The notes under the pieces are model-generated. The model saw only the letters and a program-made list of their open reading frames with translations, ran no database searches and was not told the DNA's origin. From positions 10,455,501-10,519,500 of the forward strand of contig CM076949.1 of the NCBI GenBank assembly GCA_039566865.1: DNA of 64,000 bases. The letters run 5' to 3'. The position numbers were made by a program, and so were the translations under genes. The DNA comes from Aurelia coerulea (Eukaryota > Cnidaria > Scyphozoa > Semaeostomeae > Ulmaridae). This document shows positions 21,313 through 32,190 of the stretch, in pieces (position 1 is the first letter of the stretch; each line of letters starts with the position of its first letter).

Positions 21313-22050
21313 CAGACATCATCACAGACATCATCACAGACATCATCACAGACATCATCACAGACATCATCACAGACATCATCACAGACATCATCACATA
21401 CATCATCACAGACATCATCACAGACATCATCACAGACATCATCACATACATCATCACAGACATCATCACAGACATCATCACAGACATCATCACAGACATC
21501 ATCACAGACATCATCACAGACATCATCACAGACATCATCACAGACATCATCACAGACATCATCACAGACATCATCACAGACATCATCACAGACATCATCA
21601 CAGACATCATCACAGACATCATCACAGACATCATCACAGACATCATCAAAGACATCATCACAGACATCATCACAGACATCATCACAGACATCATCACAGA
21701 CATCATCACAGACATCATCACAGACAGCATCACAGACATCATCACAGACATCATCACAGACATCATCACAGACATCATCACAGACATCATCACAGACATC
21801 ATCACAGACATCATCACAGACATCATCACATACATCATCAGAGACATCATCACAGACATCATCACAGACATCATCACAGACATCATCACAGACATCATCA
21901 CAGACATCATCACAGACATCATCACAGACATCATCACAGACATCATCACAGACATCATCACAGACATCATCACAGACATCATCACAGACATCATCACAGA
22001 CATCATCACAGACATCATCACAAACATCATCACAAACATCATCCCAAACA
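21313..22050. repeat. 12-bp minisatellite CATCATCACAGA, ~61 units
   Basis: About 61 tandem 12-bp units, mostly identical, with scattered single-base variants (ACATAC at 21397, 21445 and 21829; a GCATCA unit at 21726). The last few units drift to CAAACATCAT. Because the unit is a multiple of three and lacks stops, both strands stay open for over 330 codons, but the His-rich and Met-rich products are not genes. Confidence 0.97.
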
Positions 22051-22059
22051 TCATCACAA

Positions 22060-22935
22060 AAATCCTGAGATCAATCTCCATATAAATGAGGACAACCTAG
22101 ATATAATTGGATCAAATAAGTATCTTGGCGTTCACATTGATTCCGAGCTTAAGTGAAGAGAACACATATCTTTTGTTGTAGGTAAGATTTCCAGAGCAAT
22201 GGGCATGCTTAAATATGCTAAAAAATATCTCCCATTGGAAATAGTAAAACACATGTATACAAGTATAGTTGAACCACATTTCAGAAACTGCTGCTCGGTG
22301 TGGGGTTGTTGTGGAGAAACCCTACTCGATAAGCTGCAGAAGCTACAAAACCGTGCTGCACGAATTGTTACTAACAGCTCATATTATGCATCATCTCTTC
22401 CTTTGATTGGAAGGCTAGGGTGGTTAACTATGAAAGAAATGATAGAATTTGAAACTGCAACTATGGTTTACAAGTCTCTCCATGGTTTAGCTCCTGAATA
22501 TATGCAGCTAATGTTTACACAACTGTCGGAAAACAATTCACGGTCTCTCCGTAATACCGACACAAATCTCAGAATACCTCACTTTAAAACCTTTTTTGGG
22601 CAACGTAGTTTCTCATATCGAGGTGTAACTGTGTGGAATAAACTTAACACAGAAATAAAAAGTGCCCCTTCACTGGCCACTTTCAAAAATTTGCTGAAAC
22701 AAGCTTTGAAGAATCAAAGGGTGTGAAAGTTCTCGTACAGCAAGGACTTTTTCTTTTCTAACCAGAACATATTGTATATAAATTTTTATTTTTCTTTGTA
22801 ATACAGGTTGCTTTGTAATTTATTCATGTAATTAGGTTAGTTAGGTTTTTAAGCAGGGCACATTGAAAATCAGTGTATTTAATTCTACTGAATGTATAAC
22901 CCTGTTGAAATAAATAAAAATGAACTGAAATGAAA
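22060..22935 (+). pseudogene. 5'-truncated CR1-group LINE 3' end
   Basis: Frame begins at INLHINEDNLDIIGSNKYLG then VHIDSELK, a TGA, and continues FRNCCSVWGCCGETLLDKLQ, KLQNRAARIVTNSSYY and FFGQRSFSYRGVTVWNKLN to a stop at 22724. A 200-bp 3' UTR ends in an (AAATGAA)-like tail at about 22910-22935. Only the RT thumb/C-terminal region is kept. It sits, with the ATC arrays at its 5' end, between the BEL RNase H region and integrase. Confidence 0.9.
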
Positions 22936-24086
22936 TGCCTGATCAGGCCCTGATGTGATTGGAATTGAAGATTCTTTGCGTCTTTGTGTCCGCAAGAGGA
23001 GCCAATTCTTGAAGCGTAGAATCCATGCCACTGTTTTCTTTAGTTTATGCCATCAAGAACATTTCGAGAAAAGAAATTCAGTCACACTATTCTCTTTCTT
23101 TGTCATAACGCTATGAGATTGTACTGACTTCTTTAACTCTATGTCATCTTCTTTGATCTCAATCATCGGCTGCTCGGGAATTAACCACTGGTCATCGCTT
23201 TGCCACAAGAAGTCAGGACCTTTGATCCATCTGGAGTCAGAGACAAGATCTCTTGCAGAATGTCCTCTTGAAGCATCATCTGCTGGGTTGATCCTTGCTT
23301 CGACATAGTTCCACTGAGATGGGTCTGAGTTTTCATGAATGATGGCAATTCTGTTGGCTACGAATGTCTGGAAACGTTTGTTTCGGTTGTTGATATATTT
23401 CAGCACTGAAGTACTATCAGTCCAGAACAATGACTCGTCAACAACATGTATTTCTAGCTCCCTTTTGATCAATCTGTCCAATCTGACAGTACGGTTGCGG
23501 CAGATAGTTCCAACCTCGGAATTGTCATTGGCTTCATTGGCGACAATCTTGCTTTACCAAGGACGAATGAGCAATGAACTTCCCCTCGGTTGTTGATTGA
23601 CCTTAAAAACGACACTGCTCCAAATCCAGCCTCTGGTGCATCTGCAAAACTATGAAGCTCAGTTTTCACGACGTCACCAAAGTTTTCAGGTTTAAAGCAT
23701 CTGTCCACTTCGAATTCTTTAAGCGTTTCCAATTCATCGAGCCACTTTCTCCAGTTCTTGAAGTCCTTATCTGGGATCTTGTCATTCCATCCTATTCTTT
23801 CTCGGCACAACTTTTGCAGAATCAACTTCGCATTTAGGATGAATGGTGCAGCCATACCAAGAGGATCGTAAATAGAAGAAATCACACTAAGAATACCTCT
23901 TCTGGTGGCAGGTTTTTCTCTGATGCAGACGTTGTATTGAAATTTGTCTGTTTCCACATTCCAATGTACCCCAAAGCTCTTTCAACTGGCAATGTATCCT
24001 TTTGGTAATCAATGTTTTTAACGCTTTTGAAAGTCCTGATTCTTGTATCGCATCTATCACTTCACGCTTGTTGCTAATCCATTTAA
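22936..24086 (-). pseudogene. BEL/Pao RT thumb and RNase H
   Basis: Reads WISNKREVIDAIQESGLSK, then GILSVISSIYDPLGMAAPF (conserved in BEL/Pao), HSFADAPEAGFGAVSF (RNase H Asp), PMTIPRLELSAATVLS, LFWTDSTSVLKYINN, and RINPADDASRG, then KKTVAWILRFKNWLL leading to the integrase. Frameshifts at about 23950 and 23475 and a stop at 23053 disable it. RNase H would remove genomic RNA from the cDNA. It joins the RT palm across the 595-bp MITE. Confidence 0.92.
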
Positions 24087-24681
24087 CAAGGACAGATATT
24101 GTAATACAACAGTAACAGTTGCGTTTGATTGACACCTGAATTCAAAGCGATTAGCGACTGCAGACAAAGGAAATTCTCTCAACCAATAATTCAAAACAAA
24201 CCAAGCCGCAAAGGTTTCCCCGAAACTAGTACTGCAAAGTCTTGCCTTGTGCAAGCGAAGGGTGGTTTTTAAGAGAAGTTATGTGCTTATAACGAAAGTA
24301 GAAGGGTAAATCTAAAGTTCTGTCTGGCGGATTTTTTTATTTGATTCAGGAGCCGAGTAGAGGGCATTGTTGATTCTGGCGTATTTAGGGCTTAAATGAA
24401 ACGATTACAAAACAGCTCCTGAATCAATTAAACAAAATCCGCCAGGCAGAACTTTAGATTTATCCTTCTTCTTTCGTTACAGTGCGTAACTTCTCATAAA
24501 AACCACCTTTCGCTTGCACAAGGCGAGAGTTTGCCCTTCTAGTTTCGGGGAAACATTTGCGGCTAGATTTGTTTTGAATTACTGGTTGAGAGAATTTCCT
24601 TTGTCTACAATCGCTAATTGCTTTGAATTGAGGTGTCAATCAAACACACATGTTGCTATTGTATTACAAAATCTGTCCTTG
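24087..24681. mobile_element. TTAA-type foldback MITE, 595 bp, inside BEL RT
   Basis: Starts CAAGGACAGATATTGTAATA and ends with its inverse; TTAA at 24083-24086 and 24682-24685. Almost the whole element is two ~290-bp inverted arms around a CCTGAATCA-type centre near 24345-24425. Removing it restores the BEL frame as GFNLTKMI-KWISNKRE. It is non-coding. Confidence 0.93.
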
Positions 24682-24685
24682 TTAA

Positions 24686-25311
24686 TCATTTTGGTTAGAT
24701 TAAAGCCACCAAGGGACATGAGCTCTTTTAGCTTTCATACATTCTTACCGCCTCTTCTCAGCACTTCACGGATTTCAACAAATCATCAACATAAAAATTA
24801 TGCTTGACAGTGTTGATGACATCAGATTCAAATCTTGACTTGTTATCGTCTGCAGTTCTTTTCAAAGCAAAGGCTGAGCAGCTTGGAGACCACACACCAC
24901 CAAACAAGTGTACCATCATTTGAAGCTCTTCTGGCTCTTGAGTTAGGTCACCATTACTGAACCAAAGAAATCTCAACGCATCAACATCCTTTAAATCCAC
25001 ACGTACTTGATGGAACATTGCTTCGATATCAGCGATGAGTGCAACTGTCTCCTGGCGGAATCTGATAAGCATACCAATGAGGGAATTGGTCAGGTCAGGG
25101 CCTTGAAGGACGTTTTCATTCAATGATGTGCCATGGTACTTTGCTGCACAATCAAATACTACTCGTGTTTTGTCAGGTTTCTTTGGGTTTATGACATTGT
25201 GATGAGGCAAATACCACACTGTGCCACTACTGCCATTGAGCTGCGACTTGGGAACTGTCTGGGCATATCCTCTAATTTTCAGGTCATCAATGAATGCTTT
25301 GTATTTACTGT
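24686..25311 (-). pseudogene. BEL/Pao reverse transcriptase palm
   Basis: Reads YKAFIDDLKIRGYAQ, VWYLPHHNVINPKK, TRVVFDCAAKYHGTSLN, LIADIEAMFHQVRV (first catalytic Asp), FLWF and HNFYVDDLLKS (YVDD catalytic pair). Essentially intact over about 195 codons. It continues 5' into 27304-27545 once the hAT insertion is removed (PDLHSK-YKAF). Confidence 0.94.
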
Positions 25312-27295
25312 CAGGGGCGGTCTGGCACCAAAATTGTAGGGTGGCTAGCAAACGAAAAGGGCCCGGTTCAGGGTGTGGCAGATCTATTTTTTACCCTGTA
25401 CCCACTAAAAAACCACCTTAAACACGCTCATTCGATACATGGTCGATATTAGTTATTGATTAATAGATATGCCATGCCATTGTCTATTGGTATGTCGAAG
25501 AGCAACTTTGATTTGAGAAAAACCTTCTGCACGTTGCGTACTTTATCTCAATCAGACGTTCTTTAGTACAGTTAACTTAGATCCTAATATACCATCATAG
25601 TTCTTCATGGTTCTTCATGGCTCCAAAATACGATTTCTTGGAAATGATATAATAGAAGCCAGAAGGGCAAATAAGAGCAATGACACTAGACGCTTTCGAC
25701 GCTCTTCATTGCACATTTCTTATCCTAGTATCTGCAATCTCTAAATTGGATTGACCAGGCCCGTCGGAATGAAATTCGCATCGGGGGTTGCTGAAACTAG
25801 GTGCTAGCGCAGCGAGGAAAAATCTCTTTCCGTAGCGGCGTGGCCAGGGTAAATTAAGTGGGAGGGTATTGAAAGGATGGGGTGTGGGGGCGAAGCTCCC
25901 AGGAAAATCTTTTGGGCCACGCCCTTTACTTTGGCTTAGAATGCATCTCCCAATATCATGCTTGCCCGTGCTAAAATGTCTAAAATGGAAGATTTGACAT
26001 TGCTCGGAAAATTCTTACCTAACCTATACCCAGCTATTTAAAGGAATCTCGAGGACAATCTTGCGACAAAAATGGGGGATTGTTGAGAGATGAAGTGATG
26101 ACCCTTTTGTTTTGATGCATTGTGTTTCAGCTTTGTTGAGAGCAAATCGACGTTGGGGCTCACGTTGTCATGTGCATCGCTGCTTTTGTTTCTTCCCTTC
26201 TTCTCAACGGTCAAGCTAATTTGCATATTACATAAGTGAAGTGAATCGCTACTGCGCATGCGATTTGAAGCCCTTTTTGGGGGATTCCTGAGGCTCACAA
26301 CTTAGCCTGTTCGTATGCCCAACAAGGGACATTGCCCCCATACCTTCCCTTCGCCAAACCACTGTTTCCGGGGGTTTCCCCAGGAGAATTTTCATAGCCA
26401 CGCCCTTTGGATCGTTCGAAAGCGCACTAGGATCACGACTGATGGGGGTCTTTCACGGAAAATTTTGAAAATAGGACTTCATTTCACTAGGATATAAATT
26501 ATTTTTGAAATGGATAACATCAAAAGTGATACCTTGATAAATTCTAGTAACTCCCATAATATAGATAAGTTTGAAACTTTATTTCCATGAGCTTGGCCTT
26601 CACAGCCTTTTTTTACATGCAAAGTGAACGAGCTTCTGCAAAATATTTAGGGCTGACATCCCCAGGCTCCCCACGTCCGACGGCCCTGATTGAGCATGAA
26701 GCTGCTAAAAAGGGAATGGGGTAAGGAGTGGGCAAAAGGACTGTGCATGCAAGTTGATCTCCTGAAGGTACAATGGGGGTTCCACATAAAATCTACGGAA
26801 GTCATGGGAACCTTGGAGGGAGGGTAGGAGGACTGCACTGTATTTTTAAGCTCTTATGGTCGCAGGTCGTCACAGGCTCATGGGACAGAGTGGGGGCAGG
26901 GAAACTCCATGCAATGATGTCCCTGAAAATATATGTTGTGAATTGAATGAGATTGATGTAAACCGCAGGTATTAAAGTCATATTCAGGGTCCTGCAATGA
27001 CTGACATCAATTAATTAGAGAACACTTTTGAATTGTTTTTATTTCATGGGCCAATTCAAATTTAGCAGAAAGACAAGTTTCAGAGAAATATTCTGAAACT
27101 GTCTGAGATTAAGAACTTATCTGGAGTCACCATTGTTTCATTTCTACGTGATAATGAACTTCCACATTAATTCAAATCATATATATTATCTCATCCAACT
27201 TTTGCGAAAAGGGCCCGTAACTTTTTTTTAACTTTACATGTCAGAGGGCCCGGGTGGCGATCGCCCCTTTGCCCCCCCGGGCCAGACCGTGCCTG
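25312..27295. mobile_element. Non-autonomous hAT element, 1,984 bp
   Basis: Ends CAGGGGCGGTCTGGC and GCCAGACCGTGCCTG, flanked by the exact 8-bp duplication TTTACTGT (25304-25311 and 27296-27303). CAGGG-type ends and an 8-bp duplication define hAT. Only short frames inside; no transposase (no RW or hAT dimerisation motif seen). Insertion is in the BEL RT frame, which is restored by excision. Confidence 0.93.
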
Positions 27296-27303
27296 TTTAC
27301 TGT

Positions 27304-27545
27304 GGAGGTCTGGATTTCTGGATAGCTTTCTTCTTAGATATGTCAATCGGTGTTCTGCAATGCTGCGAATATTTGGGAGACATGGCTGAGAACTTCTCCA
27401 AGGTATTGCAAGGTGATAGTGGCCATTCACAATTCTGACTGTGTCTGATAGAGCTTGTTTATCTTCAGCTGACATCATTTTCTTGTCATCGGCAGAATAA
27501 TCTAAGCCATGAATGAAATACTGTCTCAGCTGTTGACTCAAAGGG
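27304..27545 (-). pseudogene. BEL/Pao RT N-terminal segment
   Basis: Reads YYDDPLSQQLRQYFIHGLDY, MMSAEDKQALSDTVRIV, NGHYHLAIPWRSSQPCLPN and AEHRLTYLRRKLSRNPDLHS. This is the region preceding the BEL RT fingers. It joins the upstream protease part across the 373-bp hAT MITE, where AYYDD-PLSQQ closes in frame. Confidence 0.9.
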
Positions 27546-27918
27546 CCCGGGGGGGGGGCACTCCCATACTTGACCTGACGGGATGTGCCGCTCAACAGGG
27601 TGTCCTTTTACGGTAAAAATTATGCAGCAGGGTGTCCTTTTCTAACGATAATTATGCTACAGGGTATTATTATAGGTAAAAAATTTATGCGACAGGGTAT
27701 CACAAGCAAAAATTGCGTTCTACACTATATTTGAGATGCAGAATTTTTATGCGGCAGGGTATCGCAAGCAAAAATTGCGTTCTACACTATATTTGAGTTG
27801 CAAAATTTTTATGCGACAGGGTATACTTTTGGCCTATTTTTTATGCGACAGGGTGCAGGGTGTGGAGAGGTTTTCCGCACACCCCCGTCACTTCCCTAGT
27901 CAAGTACCCCCCCCCGGG
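27546..27918. mobile_element. hAT-like MITE with CCCGGGGGG ends, 373 bp
   Basis: Starts CCCGGGGGGGGGGCACT and ends in the inverse, flanked by TCAAAGGG on both sides (27538-27545 and 27919-27926), an exact 8-bp duplication. The interior is a set of degenerate tandem units around TATGCGACAGGGTAT, including a ~65-bp duplicated unit with AAAAATTGCGTTCTACAC. Restores the BEL frame on removal. Confidence 0.92.
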
Positions 27919-27926
27919 TCAAAGGG

Positions 27927-28975
27927 TCGTCATAATATGCCGCATTTGAAAGAACAGACTGTTTGCTATTCTCTCTTGATCGAGTGGCCATTCAGCGTCC
28001 AGCCAAACTTGGTTTTGACTGCAAACGGTCCATCACTCTCTCCTCTGCGAACTTCTTCGGGTTCCAACGCTTCTGGAATATTAACACCGATAAGGAAACT
28101 GATCTTAGCATCTTTGAGTTCTCTGGGAAGCTTGATATCTTGAAGATGAGGCCAGCGTTCAACGTCTTCTTGTTTTGCAATGGCATCTCGTGATATATTC
28201 AGAGTGTTCATGGCAAATGCTTGTTATCCTCTAGCTGGCCATTGTACCTTCACAGTTCTCTACTACATTGCTGACTGTTGCCAATGATAGGTGACATTTC
28301 GTATTTGCAACATCAAGCTCACGAAGAAGGTCGTTAGTGCAAAAGGATGCTGTGGAGCCATTGTCCAAAAGAGCATACGTTTTTACTTCCTTCATTCAAC
28401 AATTACCCTTGACGTTTACTGGCACAACTGATAGGCTGCATCCGGCCCCAGTATGACTCATCATTCCAACAAATGGCTTTCGTTCTTCCTGCCTGGTATT
28501 ACTCCTTGGTTGTTGTTGCCTGCTTGACGACCCTGACTGTTCACTGCGCTTCTTTTCGTAAGCCACGATTGCTTCATGTAGGGAAGTAAGGTGCTTTCGT
28601 TTCATATTACAATCAGGAATCTTGCATGCTTTCAAGCGTCTACATCCAGCAGAAAAGTGATCAGATGAAAGGCAGTTGTCACACAGCTTCTTTGAACGTA
28701 CAAATTTGAATTGTTCATCACCACTCTTTTTCCTGAACTCTTCACAATTTTCCAACTTATTTTCCTTTTCACACAGATGACATCTAATTTTCGTATCACT
28801 TCCTGTGCTCTTTGGATTTACTGCCTGAATGCTGAATTTCATGTTGTGCTGACTTGCTCCTCTGGTCCTTACTGTGTCCAGTCTGTTCCGCATACTCCTT
28901 GTTGCACCATCTTTGACTCCAACATCCATAATTGCTCCAAACACTGGATCATTTTTCTTGATAGCTACACGTCGC
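27927..28975 (-). pseudogene. BEL/Pao gag zinc knuckle and aspartic protease
   Basis: From 5' to 3' on the minus strand: FVRRVAIKKNDPVFGAIMDV, a CHLCEKENKLENC motif, a CCHC knuckle CDNCLSSDHFSAGC with CKIPDCNMKRKH, then after a stop the protease box YALLDNGSTASFCTNDLL (DNGS catalytic Asp), and further on PHLQDIKLPRELKDAKISFL and KTKFGWTLNGH. Stops at 28396 and within 28210-28260 break it. Zinc knuckles bind genomic RNA and the protease matures Gag-Pol. Confidence 0.92.
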
Positions 28976-30061
28976 ACGAACGTATGTACATCTACGTAAT
29001 TGCAAGGCTGGAGAATGATTCAAACACAATTATTCAATGGTTCGCTGATAACTTTATGAAATTGAATACAGATAAATGTCATTTACTCTTACTTGGTAGA
29101 AATTCTAATCAACAGGTCAGAGTTAATGTAGGAGATTCTGTCATAGCAAATATGGACGAGGAAAAGCTACTAGGCGTTGTGATCGACAAAAAACTCAATT
29201 TTGAGACGCATATCAATAAGTTGTGTAAGAAGGCTGGTAGCAAACTCTTCGCCCTCGCTCGCATATCTGGATACATGGACTCTAATAAACTAAGAATCTT
29301 AATGAGAGCCTTGTAATTTGCCAGTTTCAATACTGTCCATTAGTCTGGATGTTTCACAGTAGGCACATGAATAATAAGATTAATAGGATACACGAGAGAG
29401 CCTCGAGAATCGCATACAAGGATTATGAATCTAGCTTCAACACCCTGCTAGGAAAAGATGACTCGGTTAATATTCATGCAAGGAACCTGCAAACGCTTAT
29501 GATCGAAATGTTTAAAACTAAGGAGAACATAAACTCCCCTTTTACGAGGGAAATTTTCTGCGAGCGTCGTGTTAATTGTAATCTGAGAAACAATAATGAA
29601 TTTGTGCAACCAAGGGTAAGAACTACAAGTTATGGATCCGAGACTATCAAATATAGAGGGCAACGTCCTTGGCTATCTCTTCCTCCTCGCATAAGGAATG
29701 CTCAATCTATCAATGAGTTTAAGAAAAAAATTAAAAGTTGGAATGGCGCTGACTGCTCATGCAGATAATGTAGGACGTTTATACCACAACTTGGATTTTT
29801 GTGATGCCATGATTTGATACAGCTTCCATTTCATAGTTCGGACATTCGGATTTTTAACAGCTCGGATTTTTATATTACTACGTTTTTAATTCTGTTTTGA
29901 AATTTTTTACCTTGTATTTGAAATCTTTTTTATTTAATCATGTATATATTTCTTGGACTTGTATTAGCTTTTAGCAGTTGGCTTGCATTAGCTAGTTAGT
30001 AATTATTAATTATTTTTAATTTTTACTGTACATAGCTATGTAGCGCCAACTTTAAATAAAT
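28976..30061 (+). pseudogene. 5'-truncated LINE 3' end with (TTA)n tail
   Basis: Reads IIQWFADNFMKLNTDKCHLL, KLLGVVIDKKLNFETHI, NRIHERASRIAYKDYESSF, MFKTKENINSPFTREIF and WLSLPPRIRNAQSINEFKKK then WNGADCSCR, with one frameshift/stop at about 29316. It is a different LINE family from the RAARIVTN group (jockey/I-like C-terminus). The 3' UTR runs into a (TTA)n tail at 30064. It lies inside the BEL gag gene, separating VRRVAIKK from the upstream EDRDPNIED part. Confidence 0.9.
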
Positions 30062-30063
30062 TG

Positions 30064-30132
<69 letters not shown>
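30064..30132. repeat. (TTA)n microsatellite, ~23 units
   Basis: Uninterrupted TTA units. It is the tail of the + strand LINE and also borders the 3' end of the minus-strand RLE element, so the latter appears to have inserted within the tail; the other half of the array is at 31311-31425. Confidence 0.95.
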
Positions 30133-30134
<2 letters not shown>

Positions 30135-30139
30135 ATTGT

Positions 30140-31306
30140 ACATGCTCGGGTTAGATGTTTTCCGGTTTATGCCTTGAAAGCAAGTTGCAACAAGCAACTA
30201 AAGGTTTCAAAGTCAATGTCTATCTTCTTCAGGTTTCAAGTATACCTTCCTCAGTATTCTTCCTGTTCCTAACAATGCTGTTTTTTGCACCTGTCCTACT
30301 CTCAAATTAATCCCAATTTTCTCTATCCATTTATCAAATTCTTTCGATACAGCTCCCAGTGCTCCAATAACTACAGGTATGACAATCACTTTCTTCATGC
30401 CCCACATAGTGGCTACTTCTCTTTTCAAGTCTCCATACTTTTCCATCTTTTCTCGCTCTTTCGCTCTTACTCGGGAATCCCACGGCACTGCTACGTCAAT
30501 GATCTTGCATTCCTTTACATCTTCCTTTACCACCACAATGTCTGATCTTCGTGCTTCAATCTCATGGTCGCACTGGATATTGAAATCCCACAATACCTTG
30601 ATATTTCCCTTTCTTGAAACACCCTCTGGTTCATGTTCGTACCACTTATTTGCCCTTTCGATGCCAAGCTCTCCACACAACTCCCAGTGTACATTTCTTG
30701 CAATGTTATCATGCCTTCTCTTGTATTCTCGCTGGGCTAGCATTTTACATTCACTCACAATATGGTTGATCGTCTCTCCTTTTTCGCCACATAACCTGCA
30801 CAGAGGTGACTTCAGGGTGTTATCAATATGATGTTTCACATAGTTTGTTCTCAATGCATGGTCTTGTGCAGCACATATTAATGCTTCTGTACAAGCTTTC
30901 AAGTCACCATTTTTGAGCCATTCCCAGGTCTTATATTTATTAATGTTTTCATCCATTTCTCTGATGTATTGTCCGTGCATTCTTTTCTCTTTCCACGCTT
31001 CTTCTCTTGCGTTGATCTGCTTTCTTTGGAATTCTTCAGGTCTTACTGTTTCGTCTGTTTTTATGGTCATTTTTATACTTGCTACTTTCAACATTGGTTC
31101 ATTGCTTTGCTTTACATACCAACCCAAGCTATTCTCTTCAGCCTTTATACACCCTTCGCAACTAATTAGCCCCCTTCCTCCTTTGTGCCTTGGTATATAC
31201 AACCGTGCAACATCACTCTTCGGGTGTAGCATTTTATACATTGTCATCAATTTCCTAGTTCTTCTATCCATCCATTCAAGCTCTTCCCTTGTCCATTTCA
31301 GCAATT
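30140..31306 (-). pseudogene. RLE-type non-LTR element 3' part (R4/Dong-like or NeSL-like)
   Basis: A 363-codon open frame (31304 to 30213): DRRTRKLMTMYKMLHPKSDV, LYIPRHKGGRGLISCEGCIK, a CCHC zinc knuckle CRLCGEKGETINHIVSEC, then a restriction-like endonuclease region with RRSDIVVVKEDVKECKIIDV and AVPWDSRVRAKEREKMEKY. The RxxD...K...IIDVAVP arrangement is that of the C-terminal RLE of R2/R4-group elements, which gives site-specific nicking. The RT itself is missing (5' truncation at about 31306). The frame has no stop for 363 codons, so the copy is relatively young. It is embedded in a TTA array, the known target type of Dong (R4 clade). Confidence 0.85.
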
Positions 31307-31310
31307 ATTG

Positions 31311-31367
31311 TTAATATTATTATTGCTATTATTATTATTATTATTCACCATATTATTATTATTATTA

Positions 31368-31425
<58 letters not shown>
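31311..31425. repeat. (TTA)n microsatellite with interruptions
   Basis: TTA units interrupted by GCTATT, CACCAT and a TTTTTA; followed directly by BEL gag sequence at 31426. Confidence 0.93.
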
Positions 31426-31427
<2 letters not shown>

Positions 31428-32190
31428 CTTCGATGTTGGGATCTCTGTCTTCACCTCTGATTTCTTGGATTCTTGACTGCCACCTTGCTTTTACGAACCC
31501 AGGACAACGTTCCAATATCTTTACTAATCTGTCCTCATTATTAACTTGGTTAAGTCCGCCTGTAGCTTTCAGCGTAATTTCACAGTTCTGCAAGTCATCA
31601 GCCATTCCCAGTAATGCTTCACGATCATTGGCTTTGATAACTGGTCCATTTGAGGTTTTCTGATCCAGGAATTTGTAACTTTGTATTTGCTGCCAAATCT
31701 CTCTGCAAGCAACCTTTTGGCTTCTATGTAACCTTCTTCCGGATTCAGAAGAATGCAGTTTTCAATCACTCCCTTCGCTTTCCCTGTGCAGTATTGAATA
31801 AGTAGTTGCAATCTTCTACCTGGGTCGCTTGTATCTTTCTCAACGTTGTTCTTGAAGGATTTCATAAAGATGAAATAGCGTAAGGGGTTACCATCAAATT
31901 GTATAAGTTCTGGCTGGGATTTGCCCAGCTGGGAATGTGATCTGTCCGGCTGGGATCGTGATCTGTCCGGATATGCATCAAATCTTGCCGACTGGGAATT
32001 TGATCTGTCCGGAAGTGCATCTAATCTCGCCGATTGGAAATGTGATCTGTTCGGAAGTGCATCTAATCTCGCCGATTGGGAATTTGATATTTCCGGAAGT
32101 GCATCAAATCTCGCCGATTGGAAATGTGATCTTTCCGGAAGTGCATCAAATCTCGCCGATTGGTTAATTCTATCTCGTGTACTCAATGCC
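31426..32190 (-). pseudogene. BEL/Pao gag (DUF1759-like) with 42-bp repeat N-terminus
   Basis: Reads a repeated QSARFDALPERSHF-type 14-residue unit (31929-32166), then QPELIQFDGNPLRYFIFMKS, FKNNVEKDTSDPGRRLQLLI, QYCTGKAKGVIENCILL, EGYIEAKRLLAERFGSKY, a frameshift at about 31580, then QVNNEDRLVKILERCPGFVK and ARWQSRIQEIRGEDRDP. The central part is typical of BEL/Pao Gag. The 14-residue repeats precede the conserved region and may form a flexible linker. It continues into 28975 across the LINE nest. Upstream sequence departs from BEL at 32170-32190. Confidence 0.9.
31929..32166 (-). repeat. 42-bp gag minisatellite, block 1 (~5.5 units)
   Basis: Units of about GATCTGTCCGGAAGTGCATC plus AATCTCGCCGATTGGAAATG on the + strand, coding 14 residues of BEL Gag on the minus strand. 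Related blocks are at 35692-35941, 35942-36158 (inverted) and 39042-39290. Confidence 0.95.
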
